A stretch of 64,000 nt of DNA, taken from NCBI GenBank assembly GCA_964242415.1, contig CAXTAT010000017.1:1-64000 (forward strand), written 5' to 3'. The notes beneath the pieces are model-generated. The model was not told the origin of the DNA and made no database searches. It saw nothing but the letters and a program-made list of their open reading frames with translations. The stretch comes from DASWOJ01 sp964242415. GTDB lineage: Bacteria; Pseudomonadota; Alphaproteobacteria; Acetobacterales; Acetobacteraceae. Below, in pieces: positions 45,198-52,719 of this stretch (its first letter is position 1; each line of letters begins with the position of its first letter). The position numbers and the translations under genes are program-made.

Positions 45198-45424
45198 CCA
45201 CTCCGCCAACGCATCTCCGACGGCATGCAGGTCCGTAATCGCCGCACACGCGGCGGCCGTATCTGCAGCAGGTCTCCCAGCTCGCCCGTCACGTCCGCAA
45301 GTCACCAGACCTGCTCGGCCCGGACGGCATCCGGGCCTACCAACTCCATCCCACGCGGGACGGGCGCCTCCCGGCCAGCTCGATCCTGGTCGCGGTCGCG
45401 GCCACCCGCTTTCTCTACAAGACG
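45198..45424 (+). pseudogene. Tyrosine recombinase (integrase) N-terminal remnant
   Basis: Frame pieces read PLRQRISDGMQVRNR and, after a frameshift near 45.24 kb, RRPYLQQVSQLARHVRKSP, followed by DLLGPDGIRAYQLH and SSILVAVAATRFLYKT. This is the SAM-like core-binding domain of phage-type and Tn-associated tyrosine recombinases. The catalytic R-H-R-Y domain is missing; the remnant ends 6 bases before the acyl-CoA ligase stop. It marks an old mobile-element insertion. Confidence 0.78.
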
Positions 45425-45429
45425 CCTCC

Positions 45430-46986
45430 TCACGGCCGCACGCCCATCACCGCAGACGCAGTACCGCTATAGCGGGCGCGCAGCTCGCGTTTCAGCAGCT
45501 TCCCCGCGGTGTTCTTCGGCAGGTTCTCGGCGAAAAACACGCATTTCGGCCGCTTATAGGGCGCCAGCAAGCCATGGGTATGCTCGATCAGCTCCGCCTC
45601 GGTCGCCTCCGCCCCGTCGCGCAGCACGATCACCGCCGCGACCGCCTCAATCCACTTGGGGTCCGGCACCGCGATCACCGCAACCTCGGACACGGCGGGA
45701 TGGGTGAACAGGGCGTCCTCGACCTCCCGGCTGGCAACCTGGACGCCCCCGGTGTTGATCACGTCCTTCATGCGGTCCACCACATACAAGTAGCCTTCCG
45801 CGTCGAACGCGCCGATGTCGCCCGAGTGGAACCAGCCGCCCTCGAACGCCTGCGCCGTCTCCTCCGGCTTGTTCCAATAGCCGAGCATCAACTGCGGCGA
45901 CCGGTGCACGATCTCGCCGTGCTCGCCGGGCAGCACGTCGCGCATCTCCAGGTCCACCACCCGCGTCTGCACGTTCAGCACGGGGCGGCCGACCGACGCG
46001 GGGCGGGCGTCGTGCTCCTCCGGCCGCAGCACCGTCGCCAGGGGAGAAATCTCGCTCTGCCCATAGCAGTTGTACGCCCGGATGCCCGGCAGGCGCGCCC
46101 GCAGCTCCTGCAGCACCGGGACCGGCATGATGGCAGCGCCATAGTATGCCTTCTGCAGGCTGCCGAGGTCGCGGGTGGCAAAGTCCGGATGGCGCAGCAG
46201 GTTGATCCACACCGTCGGCGGCGAGAAGAACGACGTAAGGCGGTGCCGCTCGATCAGCTCAAGGCAGCGGGCCGGGACCGGCCGCTCGATCAGCATGATC
46301 TCCGCCCCCGCCAGCAGTTGCGGCATGACGAAGGTGTGCATCTGCGCCGTGTGGTACAGCGGCAGTGCCGCCAGCACGCGGTCCTCCGCGGCGTATTCGC
46401 AGGCCACGATGCAGCTCGTGTACTCCGACAGCAGGGCGCGATGGGTCAGCATCGCCCCTTTCGGAGCGCCGGTGGTGCCGGAGGTATACAGGATCTGGGC
46501 GATGTCCCCATCCGTCACATCATCCGTCATGCCGTCCGCCACGTCCTCAGCGCCGCCGCCCGTCTCGCCGGCCGGAAGCAGCGATGCGAAGCTCCGAAGC
46601 GCGGCTGTCCCGGATGCCTCCGCCGTGTCGCGCAGCGCCGGGTCATGCAGGATCAGCCGGGCGCCGCACTGCCCGGCGATGTAGCCCAGCTCGCCCGGCG
46701 ACAGCGCATAGTTGGCCGGCACATGGATCACCCCCGCCTTGCAGCAGGCGATCCAGAAAAGCAGGTAGAAATCGGAGTTCTGCCCGAACGCCACCACCCG
46801 TTCGCCCCGCTCCAGCCCCCCGGCCCGCAGCCCGGCGGCGATCCGCCCGGTAACCGCGTCAAGCTCCCGGTAACTCCAGGCCCGCCTCTCGAAGCGCAGG
46901 GCCGTGCGGTCCCTGAATCGGTCCGCGGCCCTGGCGAGCGCGTCGCCAATCGTGTTGCGCGCGGCGCGCCGTGCCATGGCATCCAT
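45430..46986 (-). CDS. AMP-forming acyl-CoA ligase
   Basis: A 518-residue adenylate-forming enzyme. The P-loop-like motif is YTSGTTGAPKGAML (about residue 165), then YNCYGQSEISP and the core GWFHSGDIGAFDAEGYLYVVDRMKD, with the C-terminal catalytic lysine in PKNTAGKLLKREL. It activates a fatty, aromatic or dicarboxylic acid to its CoA thioester. GGGGGC upstream supports ATG 46986. It is divergent from an enoyl-CoA hydratase, so the pair probably forms part of one degradation route. Confidence 0.9.
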   Translation of the reverse strand: MDAMARRAARNTIGDALARAADRFRDRTALRFERRAWSYRELDAVTGRIAAGLRAGGLERGERVVAFGQNSDFYLLFWIACCKAGVIHVPANYALSPGELGYIAGQCGARLILHDPALRDTAEASGTAALRSFASLLPAGETGGGAEDVADGMTDDVTDGDIAQILYTSGTTGAPKGAMLTHRALLSEYTSCIVACEYAAEDRVLAALPLYHTAQMHTFVMPQLLAGAEIMLIERPVPARCLELIERHRLTSFFSPPTVWINLLRHPDFATRDLGSLQKAYYGAAIMPVPVLQELRARLPGIRAYNCYGQSEISPLATVLRPEEHDARPASVGRPVLNVQTRVVDLEMRDVLPGEHGEIVHRSPQLMLGYWNKPEETAQAFEGGWFHSGDIGAFDAEGYLYVVDRMKDVINTGGVQVASREVEDALFTHPAVSEVAVIAVPDPKWIEAVAAVIVLRDGAEATEAELIEHTHGLLAPYKRPKCVFFAENLPKNTAGKLLKRELRARYSGTASAVMGVRP

Positions 46987-47179
46987 CCCAGCCCCCTTCC
47001 AACCGGTCAGCCCCCGCTGGCGTTGCGCCCCCGCTGGCATCGCGCCTCCGCCGGCTCCAGCTGCCCATGAACAAGCTTGACCACAACGCCGAGGTCACGG
47101 CCACGATGAAACCACGCCGGACCAACCTGCGCGCCACGCGTGCCGCCGCCCAATGCGCCCACCCGGCCAGGAGTGCCCC

Positions 47180-47956
47180 ATGCCCGTCATCACCGCCTTC
47201 AACCCTGTGACCGGCATCGGCCGCCTCACCTTCAACCGGCCCGAGGTGCTGAACGCGATCGACGTCCCGGCCGCCCTGGCCCTGCGCGACGGCGTTCAAC
47301 GCCTGGTCGCCGAACCCGGCCTGCGCTGCATCGTGCTGGCCGGCGCCGGGCGCGCCTTCGTGGCGGGTGGCGACATCGCCGCCTTCGCCGCCGAGCCGGC
47401 CCGAGTGGTCGATGAACTCCTCGACGCGCTGCATCCCGCCATCCTGGCCCTGCGCGCCACCCCGGCCCCGGTGCTCGCGGTGGTGCAGGGCGCCGCCGCC
47501 GGCGCGGGCCTCAGCCTGGTGCTCGGCGCCGACCTGGTGGTGGCGGGCGACCGCGCCCGCTTCGTGATCGCCTATGACCGCGTCGGGGCCTCGCCGGATT
47601 GCGGCGGCACCTGGTTCCTGCCGCGGAAGGTCGGCCGCGCCCGGGCGTTCGAGATGATGCTGCTGGGCCAGGTGCTGGACGCCGAGGCGGCGCGCGCCGC
47701 GGGCATCGTCTCCCTGGTCGTGCCCGCCGCCGAGCTTGAGCGGCGCGCAGACGAGCTGGCCCACCGTGTCGCCGCCGGGCCGACCGCCGCCTATGGCCGG
47801 TTCAAGCACCTGGTTGACGACGCGTTGGCGGCCCCGCTGGCCCAGCACCTGCAGGCGGAGCGCGAAGCCTTCCTGGCCTCGACCGCGACTGCCGACTTCC
47901 GCGAGGGCGTCGCCGCCTTCATTGCCAAGCGCGAGCCGGTGTTCACTGGGGTCTGA
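47180..47956 (+). CDS. Enoyl-CoA hydratase/isomerase family protein
   Basis: A 258-residue crotonase-fold protein. It has the oxyanion loop AGAGRAFVAGGDIAAFA (about residue 55-70), the second loop VQGAAAGAGLSLVLGADLVV, and an ASPDCGGTWFLPR stretch: an Asp occupies a position where classical hydratases keep Glu. That may mean isomerase- or hydrolase-like chemistry rather than hydration. ATG 47180 follows GGAGTG. It is divergently placed from the acyl-CoA ligase. Confidence 0.88.
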   Translation: MPVITAFNPVTGIGRLTFNRPEVLNAIDVPAALALRDGVQRLVAEPGLRCIVLAGAGRAFVAGGDIAAFAAEPARVVDELLDALHPAILALRATPAPVLAVVQGAAAGAGLSLVLGADLVVAGDRARFVIAYDRVGASPDCGGTWFLPRKVGRARAFEMMLLGQVLDAEAARAAGIVSLVVPAAELERRADELAHRVAAGPTAAYGRFKHLVDDALAAPLAQHLQAEREAFLASTATADFREGVAAFIAKREPVFTGV

Positions 47957-48146
47957 CGACGGGGACCACGTTGCAGCCGGCCTGGCCTGCCCCGGGCACT
48001 CCGGCACCCGATCGCGTGCCAGGCCATGCCGGTGATGGCAGTGATGAGCGTGCTGCTGGCCCCGAACCCTCACCCCATCCACCGACATTGTCCTCGGATT
48101 CCGCATCGCCCCCCGATAGGCTCCGCAAGGCAGGCCGGGAGGCACC

Positions 48147-48404
48147 GTGAGAACCGTGGCTACCTTAACCTTCAGGGGCACACTCGATCCCGCGCGGTTC
48201 ATCGACTTCGCCGAGCACCGCGCCAGCCGCCTCGACCTGCATGCCCGGCTGGACGACGCCAGCCCGCAGGCCGTCACCATGACCGTGGCCGGGGAAGCCG
48301 ACCTGATCGACGCCTTCGAAATCGCCTGCAGCCTAGGCCCGGCAGGCTGCCTCGTCCGAGACTTCGCACGCCTGCCAAGCCGCGGCGCGGAGCCGGACAA
48401 ATGA
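48147..48404 (+). CDS. Small acylphosphatase-like protein
   Basis: An 85-residue protein whose pattern follows the acylphosphatase fold: an initial strand, GTLDPARFIDFAEHRASRLDL (helix 1), then VTMTVAGEADLIDAFEIAC and LGPAGCLVRDF. The catalytic GFR loop of true acylphosphatases is replaced by PARF, so activity is doubtful. GGGAGG precedes the GTG start. Its stop overlaps the start of the Rieske-only gene (ATGA). It is the first gene of the oxidation operon and may be a regulatory or partner subunit. Confidence 0.6.
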   Translation: MRTVATLTFRGTLDPARFIDFAEHRASRLDLHARLDDASPQAVTMTVAGEADLIDAFEIACSLGPAGCLVRDFARLPSRGAEPDK

Positions 48405-49090
48405 CCCCCGAACCCGGCTGGTATCCGCTCGCCCTGGCGCAGGATGTCGAGACCGGCACCGCAGCCGGCACCCGCCTGTTCGGGCGCGAGCTGGTGGTGT
48501 GGCGCGACGACGCCGGCCAGGCCCATGTCTGGGAAGACCGCTGCCCGCACCGCGGCATGCGGCTGAGCTTCGGCTTCGTGCGCGGCGCACGCCTGGCCTG
48601 CCTATACCACGGCTGGCAGTTCGATGCCGCCGGGCACTGCCGCCACATCCCCGCCCACCCGCAGCTCACGGTGCCCGCGACCATCACGGTCGAGCGTTGC
48701 ACCGCCGCCGAGCGCCTCGGCGTGATCTGGGTGTTTTGCGGCGGCGATGCGGCAGGCACCTCGCCGCCCGGCGGCTGCCCCGGAACGGTGCCGGTGCGCA
48801 GCCTCGCCATGAACGCAGCCGCGGCACAGGTCACCGCAGCACTGCTGGCAGCCCCGTCGCCCTTCGCCGACGACGGCACGATCAGCGTCGAAGGCGCCTA
48901 TCCCCTCCTGACCATCACGGCAGGCGCCGAACGCCTGTACGCCGCCGTCCAGCCAACCGGCGACGCTGAAACGATGCTGCACCTCGTTGCCGGACCCAGC
49001 CGGCTCGCCAGCCCGCCCCGCCTGTCGCTCTGGGCGGAGGCCCTGCGGCGTCAGGTGGAAGCCGACGCGTTCGGCGCGGCGACCGCGTGA
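48401..49090 (+). CDS. Rieske [2Fe-2S] protein without an oxygenase catalytic domain
   Basis: A 229-residue protein. Residues about 7-115 are a Rieske domain in the form found in ring-hydroxylating oxygenases, with cluster ligands Cys48, His50, Cys67 and His70 (CPHRG and CLYHGW). The remaining 110 residues lack the mononuclear iron motif (D-x-x-H-x4-H) and do not resemble the oxygenase catalytic domain. The missing domain is encoded 3 genes later. Inference: this is the electron-delivering half of a split oxygenase. It overlaps neighbours by 4 bases on both sides. Confidence 0.83.
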   Translation: MTPEPGWYPLALAQDVETGTAAGTRLFGRELVVWRDDAGQAHVWEDRCPHRGMRLSFGFVRGARLACLYHGWQFDAAGHCRHIPAHPQLTVPATITVERCTAAERLGVIWVFCGGDAAGTSPPGGCPGTVPVRSLAMNAAAAQVTAALLAAPSPFADDGTISVEGAYPLLTITAGAERLYAAVQPTGDAETMLHLVAGPSRLASPPRLSLWAEALRRQVEADAFGAATA

Positions 49091-49719
49091 CCAGCCTCGT
49101 GCTGTACGACTACGAATTGGACGAGAACTGCTACAAGGTCCGCCTGCTGCTCGCGGCCTTGGGCCTCGGCTGCCGCAAGGTCGCCGTCAACATGGTGCCC
49201 GGCGCCGAACAGACCCGGCCGCCGCTGCTCCTGCTCAACCCGCTCGGCACCCTGCCCATCCTGGAGGACGGTCCCACCACCCTGCGCGACGCCGAAGCGA
49301 TCCTGGTCTACCTCGCACAACGCTACGATGCCGCTCGAAGCTGGCTTCCCGCCGATCCCGTCGCCTCGGGACAGGTGGTGATGTGGCTCACCTTCGCGGC
49401 TCGCGACCTCCACGCCGCCGTTGCGGCCCGGCGGCACGCCCTGTTCGATTGGCCCGCCGACCCACCCGCGACCGGGGCCGCCGCCCGCCGCGCCTTCCGG
49501 GTGATGGAGGACCATCTGACGGCCCGCCGCCTGGACGGCGCCGACTGGGTGGTGGGCGCCGGGCCAACGCTGGCCGACATCGCGCTGTTCCCCTCGTTCG
49601 CACTGAGCCGCGACTTCGGCATCGAGCACGAGGCTTACCCGGCGCTGCGCCGCTGGGTCCGGCGGGTGCGCACCATCCCCGGCTTCAGCACGATGCCCGG
49701 CATCCCGGACTACTATTGA
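49087..49719 (+). CDS. Glutathione S-transferase family protein
   Basis: A 210-residue GST. The thioredoxin-like N-terminal domain has YDYELDENCYKVRLLLAALG with the likely Cys/Ser catalytic position, NPLGTLPILEDGPTTLRDAEAILVYLA (cis-Pro and glutathione contact residues), and an all-helical C-terminal domain. GTG 49087 overlaps the preceding stop. In catabolic clusters such enzymes often do maleylacetoacetate-type isomerisation or glutathione conjugation; which applies here is unknown. Confidence 0.88.
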   Translation: MTSLVLYDYELDENCYKVRLLLAALGLGCRKVAVNMVPGAEQTRPPLLLLNPLGTLPILEDGPTTLRDAEAILVYLAQRYDAARSWLPADPVASGQVVMWLTFAARDLHAAVAARRHALFDWPADPPATGAAARRAFRVMEDHLTARRLDGADWVVGAGPTLADIALFPSFALSRDFGIEHEAYPALRRWVRRVRTIPGFSTMPGIPDYY

Positions 49720-49729
49720 GGACCTGCCA

Positions 49730-50077
49730 ATGAAGCCATCAGCCACCATAGCCGGGCCGAAACGGGCCGGCGTCAGCGTGGTCTGCCGCTTGCCGGCCTC
49801 GCTGCCCAAGGAACTCCACCCCGCGCTCGATGCCGACTCGGACTTGCGCACCATCCCCGTCACCAACCAGGGCGCGGCCATGTGCGGCAGCGTGCTCCTG
49901 TCCGGCAAGCGGGCCGCGCTCGGAGCCACCTCGCCGTATCTCGCCGTTGCCAAGGCGGTGGTGCAGCCCAGGCTCCAGCGCAAGCACGGCGACGGCCGCG
50001 AAGACAAGTACGTCCTCGTGCGCCATGCCGAGGCGACCGAGGGCGTCGTGACCATGGGCCCGAGCGAGCGCAACTGA
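49730..50077 (+). CDS. Hypothetical protein of the oxidation operon
   Basis: A 115-residue protein starting 10 bases after the glutathione transferase stop; its TGA overlaps the GMC oxidoreductase ATG (TGATG). The C-terminal half, GKRAALGATSPYLAVAKAVVQ and GDGREDKYVLVRHAEATEG, looks conserved rather than random, with good third-position GC bias. No family was recognised. Placement argues that it works with the oxidoreductases on either side. Confidence 0.55.
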   Translation: MKPSATIAGPKRAGVSVVCRLPASLPKELHPALDADSDLRTIPVTNQGAAMCGSVLLSGKRAALGATSPYLAVAKAVVQPRLQRKHGDGREDKYVLVRHAEATEGVVTMGPSERN

Positions 50078-51633
50078 TGCCCACCCAAGCCCGGGACCTG
50101 CCGGCGGCGTTCGACTACATCGTGGTCGGCGGCGGCGCGGCGGGCTGCGTGCTCGCCCGCCGCCTGGCCGAAGACGGCGCCACCGTGCTGCTGATCGAGG
50201 CGGGACCGAACGACGAAGGCATCCCAGCCATCGACGCGGCGAGCACCTGGACCGGCTTGCTCGGTGGCCCCCATGACTGGGGGTACGCCTATGCGCCCGG
50301 GCCTCATCTCAATGGCCGCGTGATCCCGATCCCACGGGGCCGCGTGCTGGGCGGCTCCAGCAGCATCAACGCCATGCTGTGGTATCGCGGCCACCCCTCC
50401 GATTACCTGTCGTGGGAGGCGGCGGGCGCCGAGGGCTGGGGCTGGGACGCCATGCTGCCCTATTTCCGCCGCTCGGAGGATTGGCAGGGCGGCGCCTCAC
50501 CCTGGCGCGGCGCCGGCGGCCCGATGCGCATCGAGCAGCCGGGCGACCCCCACCCGGTCGCCACGGCCATGCTGTCGGGCGCGGCCGACCTCGGCCTACC
50601 CGTCACCGACGACGGCAACGGCCCGGCGCCGGAGGGCGCCACGCTCGCCCAGTTCAACTGCCACGGCGACCGCCGCTGGAGCGCCGCACGCGGTTACCTG
50701 CGCCCCGCTGCCGCCTGGCCGAACCTGACCGTCCTCACCGGGTCGTTCGTGCTCGACCTCATGTTCGAGGGCACCCGGTGCCTCGGCGTCCACCACCTCT
50801 TGGATGGCGCCCCAACGGCCAGGCAGGCGAACGTGGAGGTGATCGTGGCGCTCGGTGCACTCGGCACGCCCCACCTGCTGACCCGGTCCGGCCTTGCGCA
50901 CCCCGAGGACCTGCACCGGCTCGGCATCCCCGTGCGGGCCGCGCTGCCCGGCGTCGGCGGCAACCTGCAGGACCATCCCCTGCTCATGGGGATCAACTTC
51001 CGCGCCCGCCGGCCGCTGGGTCCGGTGCGCGGCAATGGCGGCGGCGCGATGCTGAACTGGCGCAGCCGGGCGGGGTTGCCCGGCCCCGACCTGCACGCCT
51101 TCGTGGTGCAGGGTCCGCACGCCCTGCCCGGCGTGGCTGAAGCCTATGACCTGGCAGGCGACGTCTTCGCCATCTCGCCGGGCCTGATGCGCTCGAAAAG
51201 CGTCGGCTTCCTCCGGGTGGATGAACCCGGCCCCAAGGGCCACCTGACGATCCAGCCCAACTTCCTAGCCGAACCCGACGACCTCGCAGCCCTGGTAACA
51301 GGCATCGACACGATCATGGACCTCGCAGAAACCGCCGCCTACCGCGACCTCGCCACAGGCCCGGCCGCGCCCGGCCGCCGGCTGACCGCCCAGGAGAAGG
51401 CCGACTTCGTGCGTCTCAGTTGCTCCACCTTCTTCCACCCCTGCGGAACCTGCGCCATGGGTGCAGGCGACGCCGCCGTCGTGGACCGGCACCTGCGCGT
51501 ACGCGGCGTCCAGGCTCTGCGGATCGCCGACGCGTCGGTGTTCCCCACGATCCCGTCCTGCAACACCCAGGCGCCCGTCATCGCCCTGGCGGAGCGCGCG
51601 GCCGACATCATCAGGGGCCAGGAGAACCCATAA
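50077..51633 (+). CDS. GMC-family FAD-dependent alcohol oxidoreductase
   Basis: A 518-residue glucose-methanol-choline oxidoreductase. The ADP-binding motif is YIVVGGGAAGCVLARRLAED (about residues 10-30), GRVLGGSSSINAMLW is the GMC signature near residue 90, and the C-terminal active-site part carries HPCGTCAMG with the catalytic His and later PSCNTQAPVIALAERAA. It oxidises an alcohol, or reduces an acceptor dye or oxygen. No signal peptide is present, so it is cytosolic. ATG overlaps the preceding stop. Confidence 0.93.
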   Translation: MPTQARDLPAAFDYIVVGGGAAGCVLARRLAEDGATVLLIEAGPNDEGIPAIDAASTWTGLLGGPHDWGYAYAPGPHLNGRVIPIPRGRVLGGSSSINAMLWYRGHPSDYLSWEAAGAEGWGWDAMLPYFRRSEDWQGGASPWRGAGGPMRIEQPGDPHPVATAMLSGAADLGLPVTDDGNGPAPEGATLAQFNCHGDRRWSAARGYLRPAAAWPNLTVLTGSFVLDLMFEGTRCLGVHHLLDGAPTARQANVEVIVALGALGTPHLLTRSGLAHPEDLHRLGIPVRAALPGVGGNLQDHPLLMGINFRARRPLGPVRGNGGGAMLNWRSRAGLPGPDLHAFVVQGPHALPGVAEAYDLAGDVFAISPGLMRSKSVGFLRVDEPGPKGHLTIQPNFLAEPDDLAALVTGIDTIMDLAETAAYRDLATGPAAPGRRLTAQEKADFVRLSCSTFFHPCGTCAMGAGDAAVVDRHLRVRGVQALRIADASVFPTIPSCNTQAPVIALAERAADIIRGQENP

Positions 51634-51719
51634 TGAGTGACGCGATCCACACCCTCGCCCGCCATGCCGCGGGGCCGCCCGGGCACGGGTACGCCTCACC
51701 GCAATCCACTGTCGGCTGA
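51633..51719 (+). CDS. Possible 28-residue small protein
   Basis: A short frame that begins with TAATG overlap at the GMC oxidoreductase stop and ends 9 bases before the next gene. The peptide is rich in His, Gly, Pro and Ser. It may be a real small protein, a translational bridge that couples the two genes, or a remnant. The overlap geometry is the main support; there is no homology. Confidence 0.3.
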   Translation: MSDAIHTLARHAAGPPGHGYASPQSTVG

Positions 51720-51728
51720 GCCGGCGCC

Positions 51729-52595
51729 ATGGCCAAGACGACCGATCCCGTGGCGCTGAACCAGTGGTATGCCGTCGAGACGCTGACCGACCTCGCCGCG
51801 TCGCCCCGGCGCACACGGCTGCTCGGCCAGGACATCGCCTGCCACCGCGACCACCGCGGCCAAACGTTCGCCCATGAGGTCGCCACGGACGGAGCGCCCG
51901 GCCCGGCGCTGCCGACGCTGGAGCGCTACGGCTGCCTATGGACCACGCTCGGCTCCCCCGCCCGGCCGCTGTTCGAGATCGCGGAAGCCACCGAACCCGA
52001 CCGGCAGATGGTGCTATGCGGCTGGACCCGAATGCGCGCCTCCGGCCCGCGCGTGGTCGAGAACTTCCTCGACATGGCGCACTTCCCGTTCGTCCACACC
52101 GGCATCCTGGGCGCCGAGCCGCATACCGCGGTGCCGCGCTACCATTCGGAGATCCGCCGCGACGTGGACGAGGTATGGGCCAGCAACTGCCAGTTCTTCC
52201 AGCCCCGCGTCACCGCAGCCGACTCCGCCGGGGCCTTCGCCCAACTGAGCTACCGCGTGCCGACGCCGTTCGCGGTGATGCTCTACCGGGTCTGCCCGGG
52301 GGCGCCCGCGCGCCTGGACGTCATCGCCCTGTTCATCCAGCCGGTCGAGGAGGATGTCTGCCGCGCGCAGCCGGTCATGTACCTCATCGACACGGCATCG
52401 TCGCTGACCGAGCTTCTCCGCTTCGAGCAGGTCATCTTCCTGCAGGACCGCATCATCGTCGAGAACCAGCGCCCGGTCCTCCTGCCGCTCGACCCGCGTT
52501 CCGAGATCCCGACCGGGGCCGACACCTCCTCCATCGCATACCGCCGCTGGCTGAAGGAAAAAGGCCTGCGCTACGGCACGGTCCCGCAGGGCTGA
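51729..52595 (+). CDS. Rieske-oxygenase catalytic subunit lacking the Rieske cluster site
   Basis: A 288-residue protein similar to VanA/PobA-type oxygenase subunits. The N-terminus keeps the flanking strands (NQWYAVETLTDL and LERYGCLWTTLG), but the CxH and CxxH cluster ligands between them are replaced by about 15 unrelated residues. The mononuclear non-heme iron site is complete: Asp115 bridge, His118 and His123 in DMAHFPFVH and a likely Asp240 in LQDRIIVENQ. It therefore needs electrons from another protein, probably the Rieske-only protein encoded at 48401. It is the last gene of the operon. Confidence 0.85.
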   Translation: MAKTTDPVALNQWYAVETLTDLAASPRRTRLLGQDIACHRDHRGQTFAHEVATDGAPGPALPTLERYGCLWTTLGSPARPLFEIAEATEPDRQMVLCGWTRMRASGPRVVENFLDMAHFPFVHTGILGAEPHTAVPRYHSEIRRDVDEVWASNCQFFQPRVTAADSAGAFAQLSYRVPTPFAVMLYRVCPGAPARLDVIALFIQPVEEDVCRAQPVMYLIDTASSLTELLRFEQVIFLQDRIIVENQRPVLLPLDPRSEIPTGADTSSIAYRRWLKEKGLRYGTVPQG

Positions 52596-52719
52596 CGCGA
52601 AGGCGCCCCGACCATCGGCGTTGGTGCATGGATGCCGGCATGACATCAGCCGTGCCGGCATGCTCCTCCCATGCCGTTCAAGCACGCCGCCGCCGCCGCA
52701 CTCCGCGGGTCCGCCCGCC

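Noticed and set aside
46859..48550. Long minus-strand frame spanning the enoyl-CoA hydratase and part of the ligase
   Set aside because: Opposite to two well-supported genes; its Gly/Ala/Arg-rich sequence matches no family.
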